Below are positions 52,647-59,956 of a stretch of DNA of 64,000 nucleotides, in pieces. The position numbers and the translations under genes were made by a program. The DNA comes from Streptomyces uncialis (GTDB taxonomy: Bacteria > Actinomycetota > Actinomycetes > Streptomycetales > Streptomycetaceae): the NCBI RefSeq assembly GCF_036250755.1, contig NZ_CP109583.1:2046001-2110000 (forward strand). The letters are read 5' to 3'. The notes under the pieces are model-generated. The model was not told the origin of the DNA, searched no databases, and worked only from the letters and a program-made list of their open reading frames with translations. How positions within the stretch are numbered: position 1 is the stretch's first letter; every line of letters starts with the position of its first letter.

Positions 52647-53074
52647 TCCTTCTCCTCGCTCCGGGAGGCGGTCCGCCTGCGCGGCTTGCTCTCGCTCTTC
52701 TCCTCGGAGCCGTCACCGCGGGCGTCGTGGAACGCGTCGGAGATCGACTGCGCGGCGCCGCTCAGGGCTCCTTTCGTCTTCTGCTTGGCACCTGACTCGG
52801 TCGCCTCGCCGACCAGTTCGGGCAGGCCGGGGTTCTTGCGCGGTCCGGCTTCCAGGTCGAGCCGGTTGCACGCCTCGGCGAACCTCAGATAGGTGTCCAC
52901 ACTGGCCACGACGACACGTATGTCGATCTTGAGGATCTCGATGCCGACCAGCGAGACCCGTACGAACGCGTCGATGACCAGACCTCGGTCCAGTACCAGT
53001 TCGAGGACGTCGTACAGGCCGCTGGAACCGCCGCCGGAGGCAGCGGGTGCGGTCTGGGCAGGAACTACAGTCAT
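52643..53074 (-). CDS. gvpA: Gas vesicle structural protein GvpA
   Basis: A 143-residue main shell protein. The GvpA core is LYDVLELVLDRGLVIDAFVRVSLVGIEILKIDIRVVVASVDTYLRFAEACNRLDL, about residues 20-75. Actinomycete GvpA proteins have a long charged C-terminus, and this one ends in a Lys/Glu/Ser-rich tail (EEKSESKPRRRTASRSEEKE). The start is preceded by GAGGGAAC and lies 49 bases after gvpO. Its stop overlaps gvpF. Confidence 0.94.
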   Translation of the reverse strand: MTVVPAQTAPAASGGGSSGLYDVLELVLDRGLVIDAFVRVSLVGIEILKIDIRVVVASVDTYLRFAEACNRLDLEAGPRKNPGLPELVGEATESGAKQKTKGALSGAAQSISDAFHDARGDGSEEKSESKPRRRTASRSEEKE

Positions 53075-53123
53075 GAAGTCCGGTTCCCTCTCGTCTTGGG
53101 GACGGGTACGGGGAAGCCATGGA

Positions 53124-53432
53124 TCAGCGGCGGTCCGCCCGGCCTCGCTCGTAGCGCCGGGTCCGCCGGTAGGCGATCAGATCCCCACGGCCGTCCAGCT
53201 CCACCTCGTACGAGGACAGCAGGCTCATCGTGTCGGGGATGCGCGGCAGTTCGAGGACCTCGACGGTCACCCGCCAGGTCCCTTCGGCGTCCCGCTCGCA
53301 CGCGGTGACCGCCTCGGTGGGCTGCGCCAGCAGCTCCGCCAGTTGTTCCATCGCCGCGCGGATCACTCCGGCGGCCCTGATCGGCGGCCCTTCCCCGGCC
53401 GCGTCCTTGCTGTTCTCGGATTCCTTTGTCAT
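53124..53432 (-). CDS. gvpO: Gas vesicle protein GvpO
   Basis: A 102-residue GvpO with an acidic N-terminus and the family core IRAAMEQLAELLAQPTEAVTACERDAEGTWRVTVEVLELPRIPDTMSLLSSYEVELDGRGDLIAYRRTRRYERG. GvpO is found in actinomycetes and haloarchaea and is required for vesicle formation, perhaps acting in regulation. The ATG at 53432 has GGGAGGAAGAC directly before it. It is the first gene of the cluster. Confidence 0.93.
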   Translation of the reverse strand: MTKESENSKDAAGEGPPIRAAGVIRAAMEQLAELLAQPTEAVTACERDAEGTWRVTVEVLELPRIPDTMSLLSSYEVELDGRGDLIAYRRTRRYERGRADRR

Positions 53433-53762
53433 GTCTTCCTCCCTGTAGCGCATGACCGGAGTGCTCGGCTTCAAACCAGGTACTCACAAGGCGAGTTGGG
53501 GCCGGGTCCGGGCCTCCCACGCTCACCGGCACCGGTCCGGCGCCCGCACCGGTCGACGTGTCCCGCGGTCCGTCCCTCGGTCCTCCCGTGGACGTCCCGC
53601 AGTCCTCCCCGCAGTCGTCCCGTGGTCATCCCGCGGCCATGGGAGGCCCCCTTCCGGGTACCCGAACGCTGACGCTCGGGCACCGGCACGCCCGATACCG
53701 GCACCCCGGACGCCGACGCACAGAACCCGACCCGCACCGCTCAGGTGAAGGAGTGATCGGAT
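53433..53762. other. Region upstream of the gas vesicle cluster, imperfect short repeats
   Basis: 330 bases between the divergent gvpO and a small membrane protein. The part at 53570-53640 is made of imperfect repeats of a GTCCTCCCGTGG-like word. No clear promoter for gvpO was found. AAGGAG at 53747-53752 serves the plus-strand gene. Confidence 0.4.
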
Positions 53763-54005
53763 GTGATCGTCACCGTGGCAGTGGCACTGCTCCCGCTGCT
53801 GGGAGCACTGCTGGCGATGATGGCGTGGTGGGAGGACCGGCTCTTCCGGACCTCCGACACGACCGCTCGCTCCCCGGTCCACGGTCGTCCAGGGGTGGTC
53901 GGCGGCGGGGACGGGGTTCGACCGGGCCGATCTCGCCGGTCGCACCGGTCGCACACCCGCGCGCGGCGGCGTCACGCGGCGGGCAGGCGGATGACCTTCG
54001 TGTGA
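53763..54005 (+). CDS. Small membrane protein
   Basis: An 80-residue protein with one membrane segment at the N-terminus (MIVTVAVALLPLLGALLAMMAWWEDRLF) and a basic, Arg/His/Gly-rich rest that looks disordered. The first 35 residues resemble short single-pass proteins common in Streptomyces; the tail may be read-through of low-complexity sequence. The GTG at 53763 has AAGGAG about nine bases upstream. The function is unknown. Confidence 0.55.
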   Translation: MIVTVAVALLPLLGALLAMMAWWEDRLFRTSDTTARSPVHGRPGVVGGGDGVRPGRSRRSHRSHTRARRRHAAGRRMTFV

Positions 54006-54205
54006 GCGGGGGTTGGCACCGAGCCGGATGCGGTGGTCGCGGCGGCGTGAGTGCGGGTGCGGGTGCGGTGCGGGATTCGGTGTCGTCGGCCGGGTCCGCG
54101 CGTCGTGATCGTTCACGTCGCGGTGCGCATCGGCCGGGCGGGCGGGAGCGGCTTCGTGAGCCTTGGTGCGGCCGGGCGGGAGCCGTCGCGGGGAGCGTGG
54201 CCGGA

Positions 54206-54592
54206 TCAGACCCGTGCGCGGGCGCGTGCGCTGCGGGCGCGCCGGAAGTCGAGGTACGCCACCGTGATCACCACCGCGGGGACCACGGTGCACATCATCA
54301 CCAACTGGGTACGCCCCTCGGTCAGCCCGAGCACAAGGCCGATGACCAAGGCGCCGCCGACGAACGCGAAGTACTGCCGGTAGGAGCGGAAGCCGCCGAA
54401 GGCCGTCGCGGTCGCGACGCCGCCCTCGTCGGGCTCCTCCTCGTCGAACGCGGCGCGCAGGGGGCTCGGGGCACCTTCGCGGCGTGCCTGGTTCCAGGCG
54501 AGGAACCAGCGGGCGACCACGTACAGGGCGAGGACGGCGAGGAGCGCCCACCACCCGTTGGCGTTGTCGGGCATCGTTCGGGCGAGTGTCAT
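54206..54592 (-). CDS. Membrane protein with three segments, unknown function
   Basis: A 128-residue protein with three hydrophobic segments: WWALLAVLALYVVARWFLAW, YFAFVGGALVIGLVLGLT and LVMMCTVVPAVVITVAYL. A Glu/Asp-rich loop (FDEEEPDEGG) lies after the first and an Arg-rich tail at the end. I do not recognise the family. The ATG at 54592 was chosen as the first in-frame codon before the first membrane segment. No operon partner is evident; a strong hairpin (54659-54692) separates it from the hydrolase gene upstream. Confidence 0.7.
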   Translation of the reverse strand: MTLARTMPDNANGWWALLAVLALYVVARWFLAWNQARREGAPSPLRAAFDEEEPDEGGVATATAFGGFRSYRQYFAFVGGALVIGLVLGLTEGRTQLVMMCTVVPAVVITVAYLDFRRARSARARARV

Positions 54593-54658
54593 GGACCGCG
54601 TGTACCCCGCGCCGGACGGAGCACACGGTGGCGCGACGGAGCTCACGGTGGCGCGTTC

Positions 54659-54692
54659 GCGCCGGGCCCGGACGGCGTCCCGGGCCCGGCGC
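54659..54692 (-). terminator. Terminator hairpin after the secreted hydrolase gene
   Basis: GCGCCGGGCCCGG (54659-54671) and CCGGGCCCGGCGC (54680-54692) pair perfectly over 13 bases with an 8-base loop. It lies nine bases beyond the hydrolase stop codon. Confidence 0.75.
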
Positions 54693-54700
54693 GCATCCGG

Positions 54701-55891
54701 TCAGCGCTGGTGGAAGACGACCTCGGGATTGCCCGGGGTGGGTCCGTCGAGCACCGGCCGTGCGATGCCCCGCAGATGCTGGTCGAAGAACGCCGTCACA
54801 TACCCCCGGGTGATCTCGGCGGAACGCTTGCCCGAGAGCGCGGGGTTCTGCGGCGCGCCCGGTATTCCGTCGGCGAGCGCGGGTCCGTCGACAAAGCTCA
54901 GATGGTGGCTTCCGCCGACGGTGAGCCAGCGCTTCCAGCCGTCCAGCCGGGGCCAGTTGGAGTGCCAGCTCCAGAACTCGTCCTTGGCCTGGTCGTGCCC
55001 TTCACCGAGGAGCATGAAGGGGCGGTTCCCGATCCCCGTCGCCGGTACCTCCTGGATGAAGCTGCCGTCCATGTTCACCCCGGCCCGGACCCGCGGGTCG
55101 GTCGCCATGGTCTGCGCGGCGCTGTTCCCGCCGATGGAGTGCCCGGCCATGCCGATCCGCCGGTCGTCGATCATCCGGGCGTGCCGCCAGGGCGGCCGGT
55201 TGTCCGTCAGCCGGTCGAGCAGGAAGGACACGTCCTTCGCCCGCCCGACCGACACCGCGGCGTACGCCCGGATGTCGCCCGCCTGCTCCAGGGTGCGGCA
55301 GGACGTGCAGGGCAGGACGCCCTGGCCCGGATAGGCGGTGGCCTCGGACTCGTAGGGGTGGTCGACGGACGCCACCACGTAGCCCCGGCTGGCCAGTTCC
55401 TCGGCCAGCAGCGTCAGTGACGTCCTGGGCAGCGAGAACCCGGGGGACAGCACCACGAGCGGATGCTTCCCGCGCGCGGGGACGGCCCGGTCCCGTGCGT
55501 GGGTACGGGTGGCGGCGACCTTGTCCGCGTGCTCGGCGGGTATCAGCTGACCCATCCCCGTCCGGGTCAGCAGCAGCCGGGACTCCTCCGCGCTCATGTA
55601 CGGCCTGGCGGCGGGCTTCCCGGTGCCCTCGCGCGCCGGATAGTGCATGGACACGAGCAGCTTGCGCGCCCCGGAGGACGGCACCCAGTGGTCGGTGCGG
55701 CTGCGGTCCTTCAACTGGAAGGTACTGGTCCCCACGGCATGCTTCCCGGTGGGCGCGGGCAGCTCCAGCGGGGGGACGGGGGCGGTGCGCGCGGCCCCGG
55801 CGGACGGGGCCGCGGTGGCGGGGCCCGCGAGAGTCAGCGGCAGGGCGAGCAGAAGCAGGGCGGCGACTGCGCCGCGGCGGATTCTTGTCAT
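54701..55891 (-). CDS. Secreted alpha/beta hydrolase (lipase or PAF-acetylhydrolase-like)
   Basis: A 396-residue secreted hydrolase. The signal peptide MTRIRRGAVAALLLLALPLTLAGPATA has an AxA-type end. The catalytic Ser lies in GHSIGG, the Asp probably in NMDGSF, and the His in GGSHHLSF. The region HPLVVLSPGFSLPRTSLTLLAEELASRGYVVASVDHP is the oxyanion and first-fold part. It belongs to the bacterial platelet-activating-factor acetylhydrolase-like or polyester-hydrolase group, so it likely acts on esters outside the cell. A Cys pair (LPCTSCRTL) is unusual. A terminator hairpin follows. Confidence 0.88.
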   Translation of the reverse strand: MTRIRRGAVAALLLLALPLTLAGPATAAPSAGAARTAPVPPLELPAPTGKHAVGTSTFQLKDRSRTDHWVPSSGARKLLVSMHYPAREGTGKPAARPYMSAEESRLLLTRTGMGQLIPAEHADKVAATRTHARDRAVPARGKHPLVVLSPGFSLPRTSLTLLAEELASRGYVVASVDHPYESEATAYPGQGVLPCTSCRTLEQAGDIRAYAAVSVGRAKDVSFLLDRLTDNRPPWRHARMIDDRRIGMAGHSIGGNSAAQTMATDPRVRAGVNMDGSFIQEVPATGIGNRPFMLLGEGHDQAKDEFWSWHSNWPRLDGWKRWLTVGGSHHLSFVDGPALADGIPGAPQNPALSGKRSAEITRGYVTAFFDQHLRGIARPVLDGPTPGNPEVVFHQR

Positions 55892-56137
55892 GTAACGACA
55901 TTAGTACGGGCGTTGGAGCGGCCCATCGGCGGCGAGTAGGACATGCGGGTCCCGCGTTCGTCCTACTTGCTCATATGTGTCCGGCCGGGCCGCGCGTGTC
56001 TCCGGCCGGGGCGCCCGGCGGGGGACGCCCGGTCCGCTCGACCCGTTCCCCGGCTTGTCCGCATCCCCGGCTCGCTCGTCCGGCCCGCACGCCCGTACCG
56101 TGCTGAGCCACGACGGGGAGCGCCCCGCCCGGCCCCG

Positions 56138-56815
56138 TCAGTCGGCGCGCAGCAGCTTCGCGAGCCGTCCGTCGCCGCTCACGCGCGCGTGGCCCTCGCG
56201 TACCGCTTCCACCAGGGTCAGTTCGGCGCGGGCGACCGCCGCGCAGGTGGCCATGGAGAGGGACAGCAGGGCGTCCGGGTCACGGGGGGCCGGGCCCTCG
56301 GCGTAGGGCGCGGCGGGGTGGTCCCCGGCGGTGTCCCCGAGGTGGACGTGGAAGGCGGTGCCCTCGTCGAGGCGTACCTCCACCAGTCCCTCGGCGCCGA
56401 GTTCGGCGAGGCGGCGGCGCAGCGGGAGGGCGAACCAGTGGGCGCGTACGGCGTCGGTGGGGCCGGGGCCGGTGAGCGCGGCAGCGCCCCAGTCGGCGAG
56501 CGCGTCGAGGACCGGGAGCAGGGCGGCGCCGCGTCCGGTGAGTGTGTAGACGGTGGCGGAGGCGGGCGCGGGGAGTCTGCGGCGTTCGGCGAGGCCGTCG
56601 CGTTCCATGTCCCTGAGGCGGGTCGCCAGCATGTCGGTGCTGACGCCGGGCAGGTCGGCGTGCAGATCGGTGTAGCGGCGGGGTCCGGCGAGCAGTTCCC
56701 GGGCGATCAGCAGGGTCCAGCGGTCGCCCACGGCGTCCAGGGCGCGGGCGGCGGCGCAGTACTGGTCGTAGCTGCGGCGGGGACGGCCCGGCGCGGCATG
56801 CGGCTGACGTGGCAT
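56138..56815 (-). CDS. HxlR-family regulator with C-terminal domain
   Basis: A 225-residue protein. The HxlR winged helix-turn-helix covers residues 10-100 (ALDAVGDRWTLLIARELLAGPRRYTDLHADLPGVSTDMLATRLRDMERDGLAERR). The remaining 110 residues form an additional, possibly SCP2-like domain (AHWFALPLRRRLAELGAEG), so it is longer than minimal HxlR proteins. The start is 56815 or, in the same frame, 56833. It is divergent from an aminotransferase gene, with two inverted repeats 21 bases apart in the gap, which are the probable operators. Confidence 0.85.
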   Translation of the reverse strand: MPRQPHAAPGRPRRSYDQYCAAARALDAVGDRWTLLIARELLAGPRRYTDLHADLPGVSTDMLATRLRDMERDGLAERRRLPAPASATVYTLTGRGAALLPVLDALADWGAAALTGPGPTDAVRAHWFALPLRRRLAELGAEGLVEVRLDEGTAFHVHLGDTAGDHPAAPYAEGPAPRDPDALLSLSMATCAAVARAELTLVEAVREGHARVSGDGRLAKLLRAD

Positions 56816-56837
56816 GTGGCGCAGTCTAGCCAAGTTG

Positions 56838-56873
56838 TTGGACTTTCCAAGCGGTCACTTGGTAAAACCAAGT
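56838..56873. promoter_or_regulatory. Two tandem inverted repeats between the HxlR gene and the aminotransferase
   Basis: TTGGA-CTT-TCCAA (56838-56850) and ACTTGGT-AAA-ACCAAGT (56857-56873) are both perfect. Their centres are 21 bases apart, two helical turns, so two dimers could bind on the same face of the DNA. The HxlR regulator is the natural candidate. Confidence 0.65.
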
Positions 56874-56944
56874 AACACAGTACCGGGCACCGGTCCGCCG
56901 CACGGAACGGCGTCGAAGCCCCACAGGGTCTGGGAGGCCAGCGC

Positions 56945-58153
56945 ATGGAGTTCCGGCAGTCGAGCAAGTTGAACGAGGTCTGTTACGAGATCCGCGGCCC
57001 GGTCATCGAACAGGCGAACGCGCTGGAGGAGGCGGGTCACACCGTCCTCCGGCTGAACACGGGCAACCCCGCGCTGTTCGGGTTCGAGGCGCCCGAGGAG
57101 ATCGTCCAGGACATGATCCGGATGCTTCCGCAGGCCCATGGGTACACCGACTCACGCGGCATACTGTCCGCCCGGCGCGCGGTCGCGCAGCGGTACCAGA
57201 CGCTCGGTCTGGACGTCGGCGTGGACGATGTGTTCCTCGGCAACGGCGTGTCCGAACTGGTCTCCATGGCCGTGCAGGCGCTCCTGGAGGACGGGGACGA
57301 GGTCCTCGTACCGGCGCCGGACTTCCCGCTGTGGACGGCCGTCACCACGCTCGCGGGCGGCAAGGCGGTGCACTATCTGTGCGACGAGCAGGCCGAGTGG
57401 TACCCGGACCTCGACGACATGGCGTCGAAGATCACCGACCGCACCCGGGCCGTCGTCATCATCAACCCGAACAACCCGACGGGCGCGGTCTACCCGAAGG
57501 AGATCGTCGAAGGCATCCTCGACCTGGCCCGCCGTCATCAGCTGATGGTCCTCGCGGACGAGATCTACGACCAGATCCTGTACGACGACGCCGTGCACCA
57601 CTCGGCCGCGGCGCTCGCCCCCGACCTGGTCGTGCTCACCTTCTGCGGACTGTCGAAGACCCACCGGGTCGCGGGGTTCCGCTCCGGCTGGCTGGTCGTC
57701 ACCGGCCCCCGGCAGCACGCCCGCAACTATCTGGAGGGGCTGACCATGCTGGCGTCCATGCGGCTGTGCGCCAACGCGCCCGCCCAGTACGCCATCCAGG
57801 CCGCCCTCGGCGGCCGGCAGACCATCCATGAGCTGACCGCCCCGGGCGGGCGGCTGTGCGAACAGCGCGACCGCGCGTGGGAGAAGCTCAACGAGATCCC
57901 CGGGGTGTCCTGCGTGAAGCCCAAGGGGGCCCTGTACGCGTTCCCGCGCATCGACCCGGCCGTGCACCCCATCCACGACGACGAGCGGTTCGTCCTGGAC
58001 CTGCTGCTGCGGGAGAAGATCCAGGTCGTCCAGGGCACCGGCTTCAACTGGCCGCGCCCCGACCACTTCCGCATCCTCACCCTGCCGCACGTGGACGACC
58101 TGGACGCCGCGATCAGCCGGATCGGCCGGTTCCTCAGCGGGTACCGGCAGTGA
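56945..58153 (+). CDS. Class I/II pyridoxal-phosphate aminotransferase (AlaA-like)
   Basis: A 402-residue aminotransferase. The PLP-binding Lys is in GLSKTHRVAGFRSGW. Other parts are LNTGNPALFGFEAP, the VIINPNNPTGAVYPKE region and DEIYDQILYD. The closest type is glutamate-pyruvate aminotransferase AlaA and related Asp/Tyr aminotransferases, which transfer amino groups between glutamate and keto acids in the cytoplasm. The start at 56945 is the first ATG after the operator region. It is divergent from the HxlR gene and followed by a histidine phosphatase gene on the same strand. Confidence 0.92.
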   Translation: MEFRQSSKLNEVCYEIRGPVIEQANALEEAGHTVLRLNTGNPALFGFEAPEEIVQDMIRMLPQAHGYTDSRGILSARRAVAQRYQTLGLDVGVDDVFLGNGVSELVSMAVQALLEDGDEVLVPAPDFPLWTAVTTLAGGKAVHYLCDEQAEWYPDLDDMASKITDRTRAVVIINPNNPTGAVYPKEIVEGILDLARRHQLMVLADEIYDQILYDDAVHHSAAALAPDLVVLTFCGLSKTHRVAGFRSGWLVVTGPRQHARNYLEGLTMLASMRLCANAPAQYAIQAALGGRQTIHELTAPGGRLCEQRDRAWEKLNEIPGVSCVKPKGALYAFPRIDPAVHPIHDDERFVLDLLLREKIQVVQGTGFNWPRPDHFRILTLPHVDDLDAAISRIGRFLSGYRQ

Positions 58154-58243
58154 GCGCGCCGCCGGGCGCCACTTCCGGTGGGCGCGCGTGATCGGCCACG
58201 CGCGCGTGGCCGACGACAGCGCCTCCGGTGGTATCAAGGACCC

Positions 58244-58843
58244 ATGGGTGATCTTCTTCTCGTCCGGCACGGAGAGACCGAGTGGTCCCTCTCCGGACAG
58301 CACACGAGCTGGACGGACCTGCCGCTCACCGACAACGGCCGCGCGCAGGCCCGCTCGCTGGCCCCGCTGCTGACCTCGCACCACCTCGCGAGCGCGATCA
58401 GCAGCCCGATGAAGCGCGCCCGGGAGACCGCCGAGCTGGCCGGGCTGACCGGCGTCCGGATCGACCCGGACCTGCGGGAATGGGACTACGGCGGGTACGA
58501 GGGGATCACCACCGTCGAGATCCACCGCACCCGGCCCGGCTGGTTCCTGTTCGACGACGGGGTGGCCCCGGGGCCGCCCGAGCACCCCGGGGAGAGTCCC
58601 GAGGAGGTGGGGGCGCGGGCCGACCGGATGCTGGCCAAGGCGGACGCCGCACTCGCCAACCACGAGGGCAGTGTCGTCCTGATCGCCCACGGGCACTTCC
58701 TGCGGGTCCTGGCCGCCCGGCGGCTCGGGCTGCCGCCGTCCCACGGGGCGCTGTTCCAGCTGGCGACCGGGACCGTGTGCCGGCTGAGCACCGAGCACGG
58801 CCGGCCCGTCGTCGCGGGCTGGAATGTCAGACCCTCGTCGTAG
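58244..58843 (+). CDS. Histidine phosphatase family protein
   Basis: A 199-residue phosphatase of the phosphoglycerate-mutase-like superfamily. The catalytic motif is LVRHGETEWS with the His phosphorylated during catalysis; the second His is in LIAHGHFLRVLAARRLGL and EWDYGGYEG marks the GpmB/CobC-like group. The substrate is a phospho-metabolite that the sequence does not specify. The ATG at 58244 has CAAGGA upstream; a longer frame overlaps the end of the aminotransferase and was not preferred. Confidence 0.9.
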   Translation: MGDLLLVRHGETEWSLSGQHTSWTDLPLTDNGRAQARSLAPLLTSHHLASAISSPMKRARETAELAGLTGVRIDPDLREWDYGGYEGITTVEIHRTRPGWFLFDDGVAPGPPEHPGESPEEVGARADRMLAKADAALANHEGSVVLIAHGHFLRVLAARRLGLPPSHGALFQLATGTVCRLSTEHGRPVVAGWNVRPSS

Positions 58844-58969
58844 GCTGCGGACAGCGGGGAGTTCACGGGGGATTCGCCGCGCCGGGGCCCGTCGCCGGGA
58901 GCGCCGTACCGCGCTCCCGGCGGCCGGGCGCCGGTTCCGAGGGAGTGTTGCCCGAGGGGAGCATCGGCC

Positions 58970-59620
58970 ATGGCACGACCACCGAGCGCCGCCCAGCTGC
59001 GGATGATCGCCGCGGCCGAGTCCGTGACCGGGCGGCTGCGGGGCACACCGGCGCAGCTCGCCGCGCTGGGGCGGCTGCGGCTCGCGTTCCGCCATCCGCG
59101 CCCGCCGCACGACTGGTTCCTCACCCCGGCCGGGCACCGGCTGCGGGAGGCGCCGCGGGGCGCGGAGCCGCCGCCGGTCACCGCCCCGGCGGCGGACCCC
59201 GGAGCGCCGCCCCGGGACACCGGGGTGTTCGCGGCCCGGGTCGGCGGCGAGGCGCCCGGCCCCGGCGGTCCCGGCCGGGCCCGCGAGGTGCACAGCGCGT
59301 GGGCGGGGCTGCTGGAGATGCGGCGGATGACCCACACCGACGGGTCCACGGAACGGCCGTGCGGATGGGAGCGGACCCATCTCATACCGGCGGCGGCGCT
59401 CGCCCTGGAGGCGGCGGGCCGCGTGCCCCGGACCACGGAGTCCGACGGCTACGAGGTCGCGGGCTCCGCCCAGCCCGAGGCGGTCACCGTACGCGCGGGC
59501 GACAGCGACGGGCTGCGCGCCTGCGCGGACGCGCTCACGCGCGCGGGATGGCAGGTCTCGGAGCACCAAGAGCCCCGTACGGGACACCGCTACCTCCTCG
59601 CCTCCCCCCGCCGCGTCTGA
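58970..59620 (+). CDS. Hypothetical actinomycete protein
   Basis: A 216-residue protein not assigned to a family. It begins with a helix-rich part (AQLRMIAAAESVTGRLRGTPAQLAAL), continues with a Pro-rich stretch of about 40 residues and then a folded part including AWAGLLEMRRM and RAGDSDGLRACADALTRAGWQV, which looks like a small alpha/beta domain. The C-terminus is basic. The ATG at 58970 follows GAGGGGAG. It has no operon partner. A tandem hexamer array lies between it and the next gene. Confidence 0.65.
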   Translation: MARPPSAAQLRMIAAAESVTGRLRGTPAQLAALGRLRLAFRHPRPPHDWFLTPAGHRLREAPRGAEPPPVTAPAADPGAPPRDTGVFAARVGGEAPGPGGPGRAREVHSAWAGLLEMRRMTHTDGSTERPCGWERTHLIPAAALALEAAGRVPRTTESDGYEVAGSAQPEAVTVRAGDSDGLRACADALTRAGWQVSEHQEPRTGHRYLLASPRRV

Positions 59621-59714
59621 CCGGGCCGCGTCCGGCCGTGTTGTGTACGGCGTGACCGTGTACATCTCCGGCTTGCACGGCGTGACCGCGTCCGGCGTAC
59701 CCGGGTCGCACGGC

Positions 59715-59791
<77 letters not shown>

Positions 59792-59956
59792 CGGCAAAGC
59801 GTCCCGTCCCGTCCCGACACGGCCAGTCACACAAAATCCTGCTTTCCCCGCATTCCGGCCACACCGGATACACATGATCCCGACCTCGCGGACCGTCGAG
59901 GCCCGTGCGGCGCGGTGGCCACCGTGCCGCTCGGGCTCCCCACCCATGGAGGCCCC

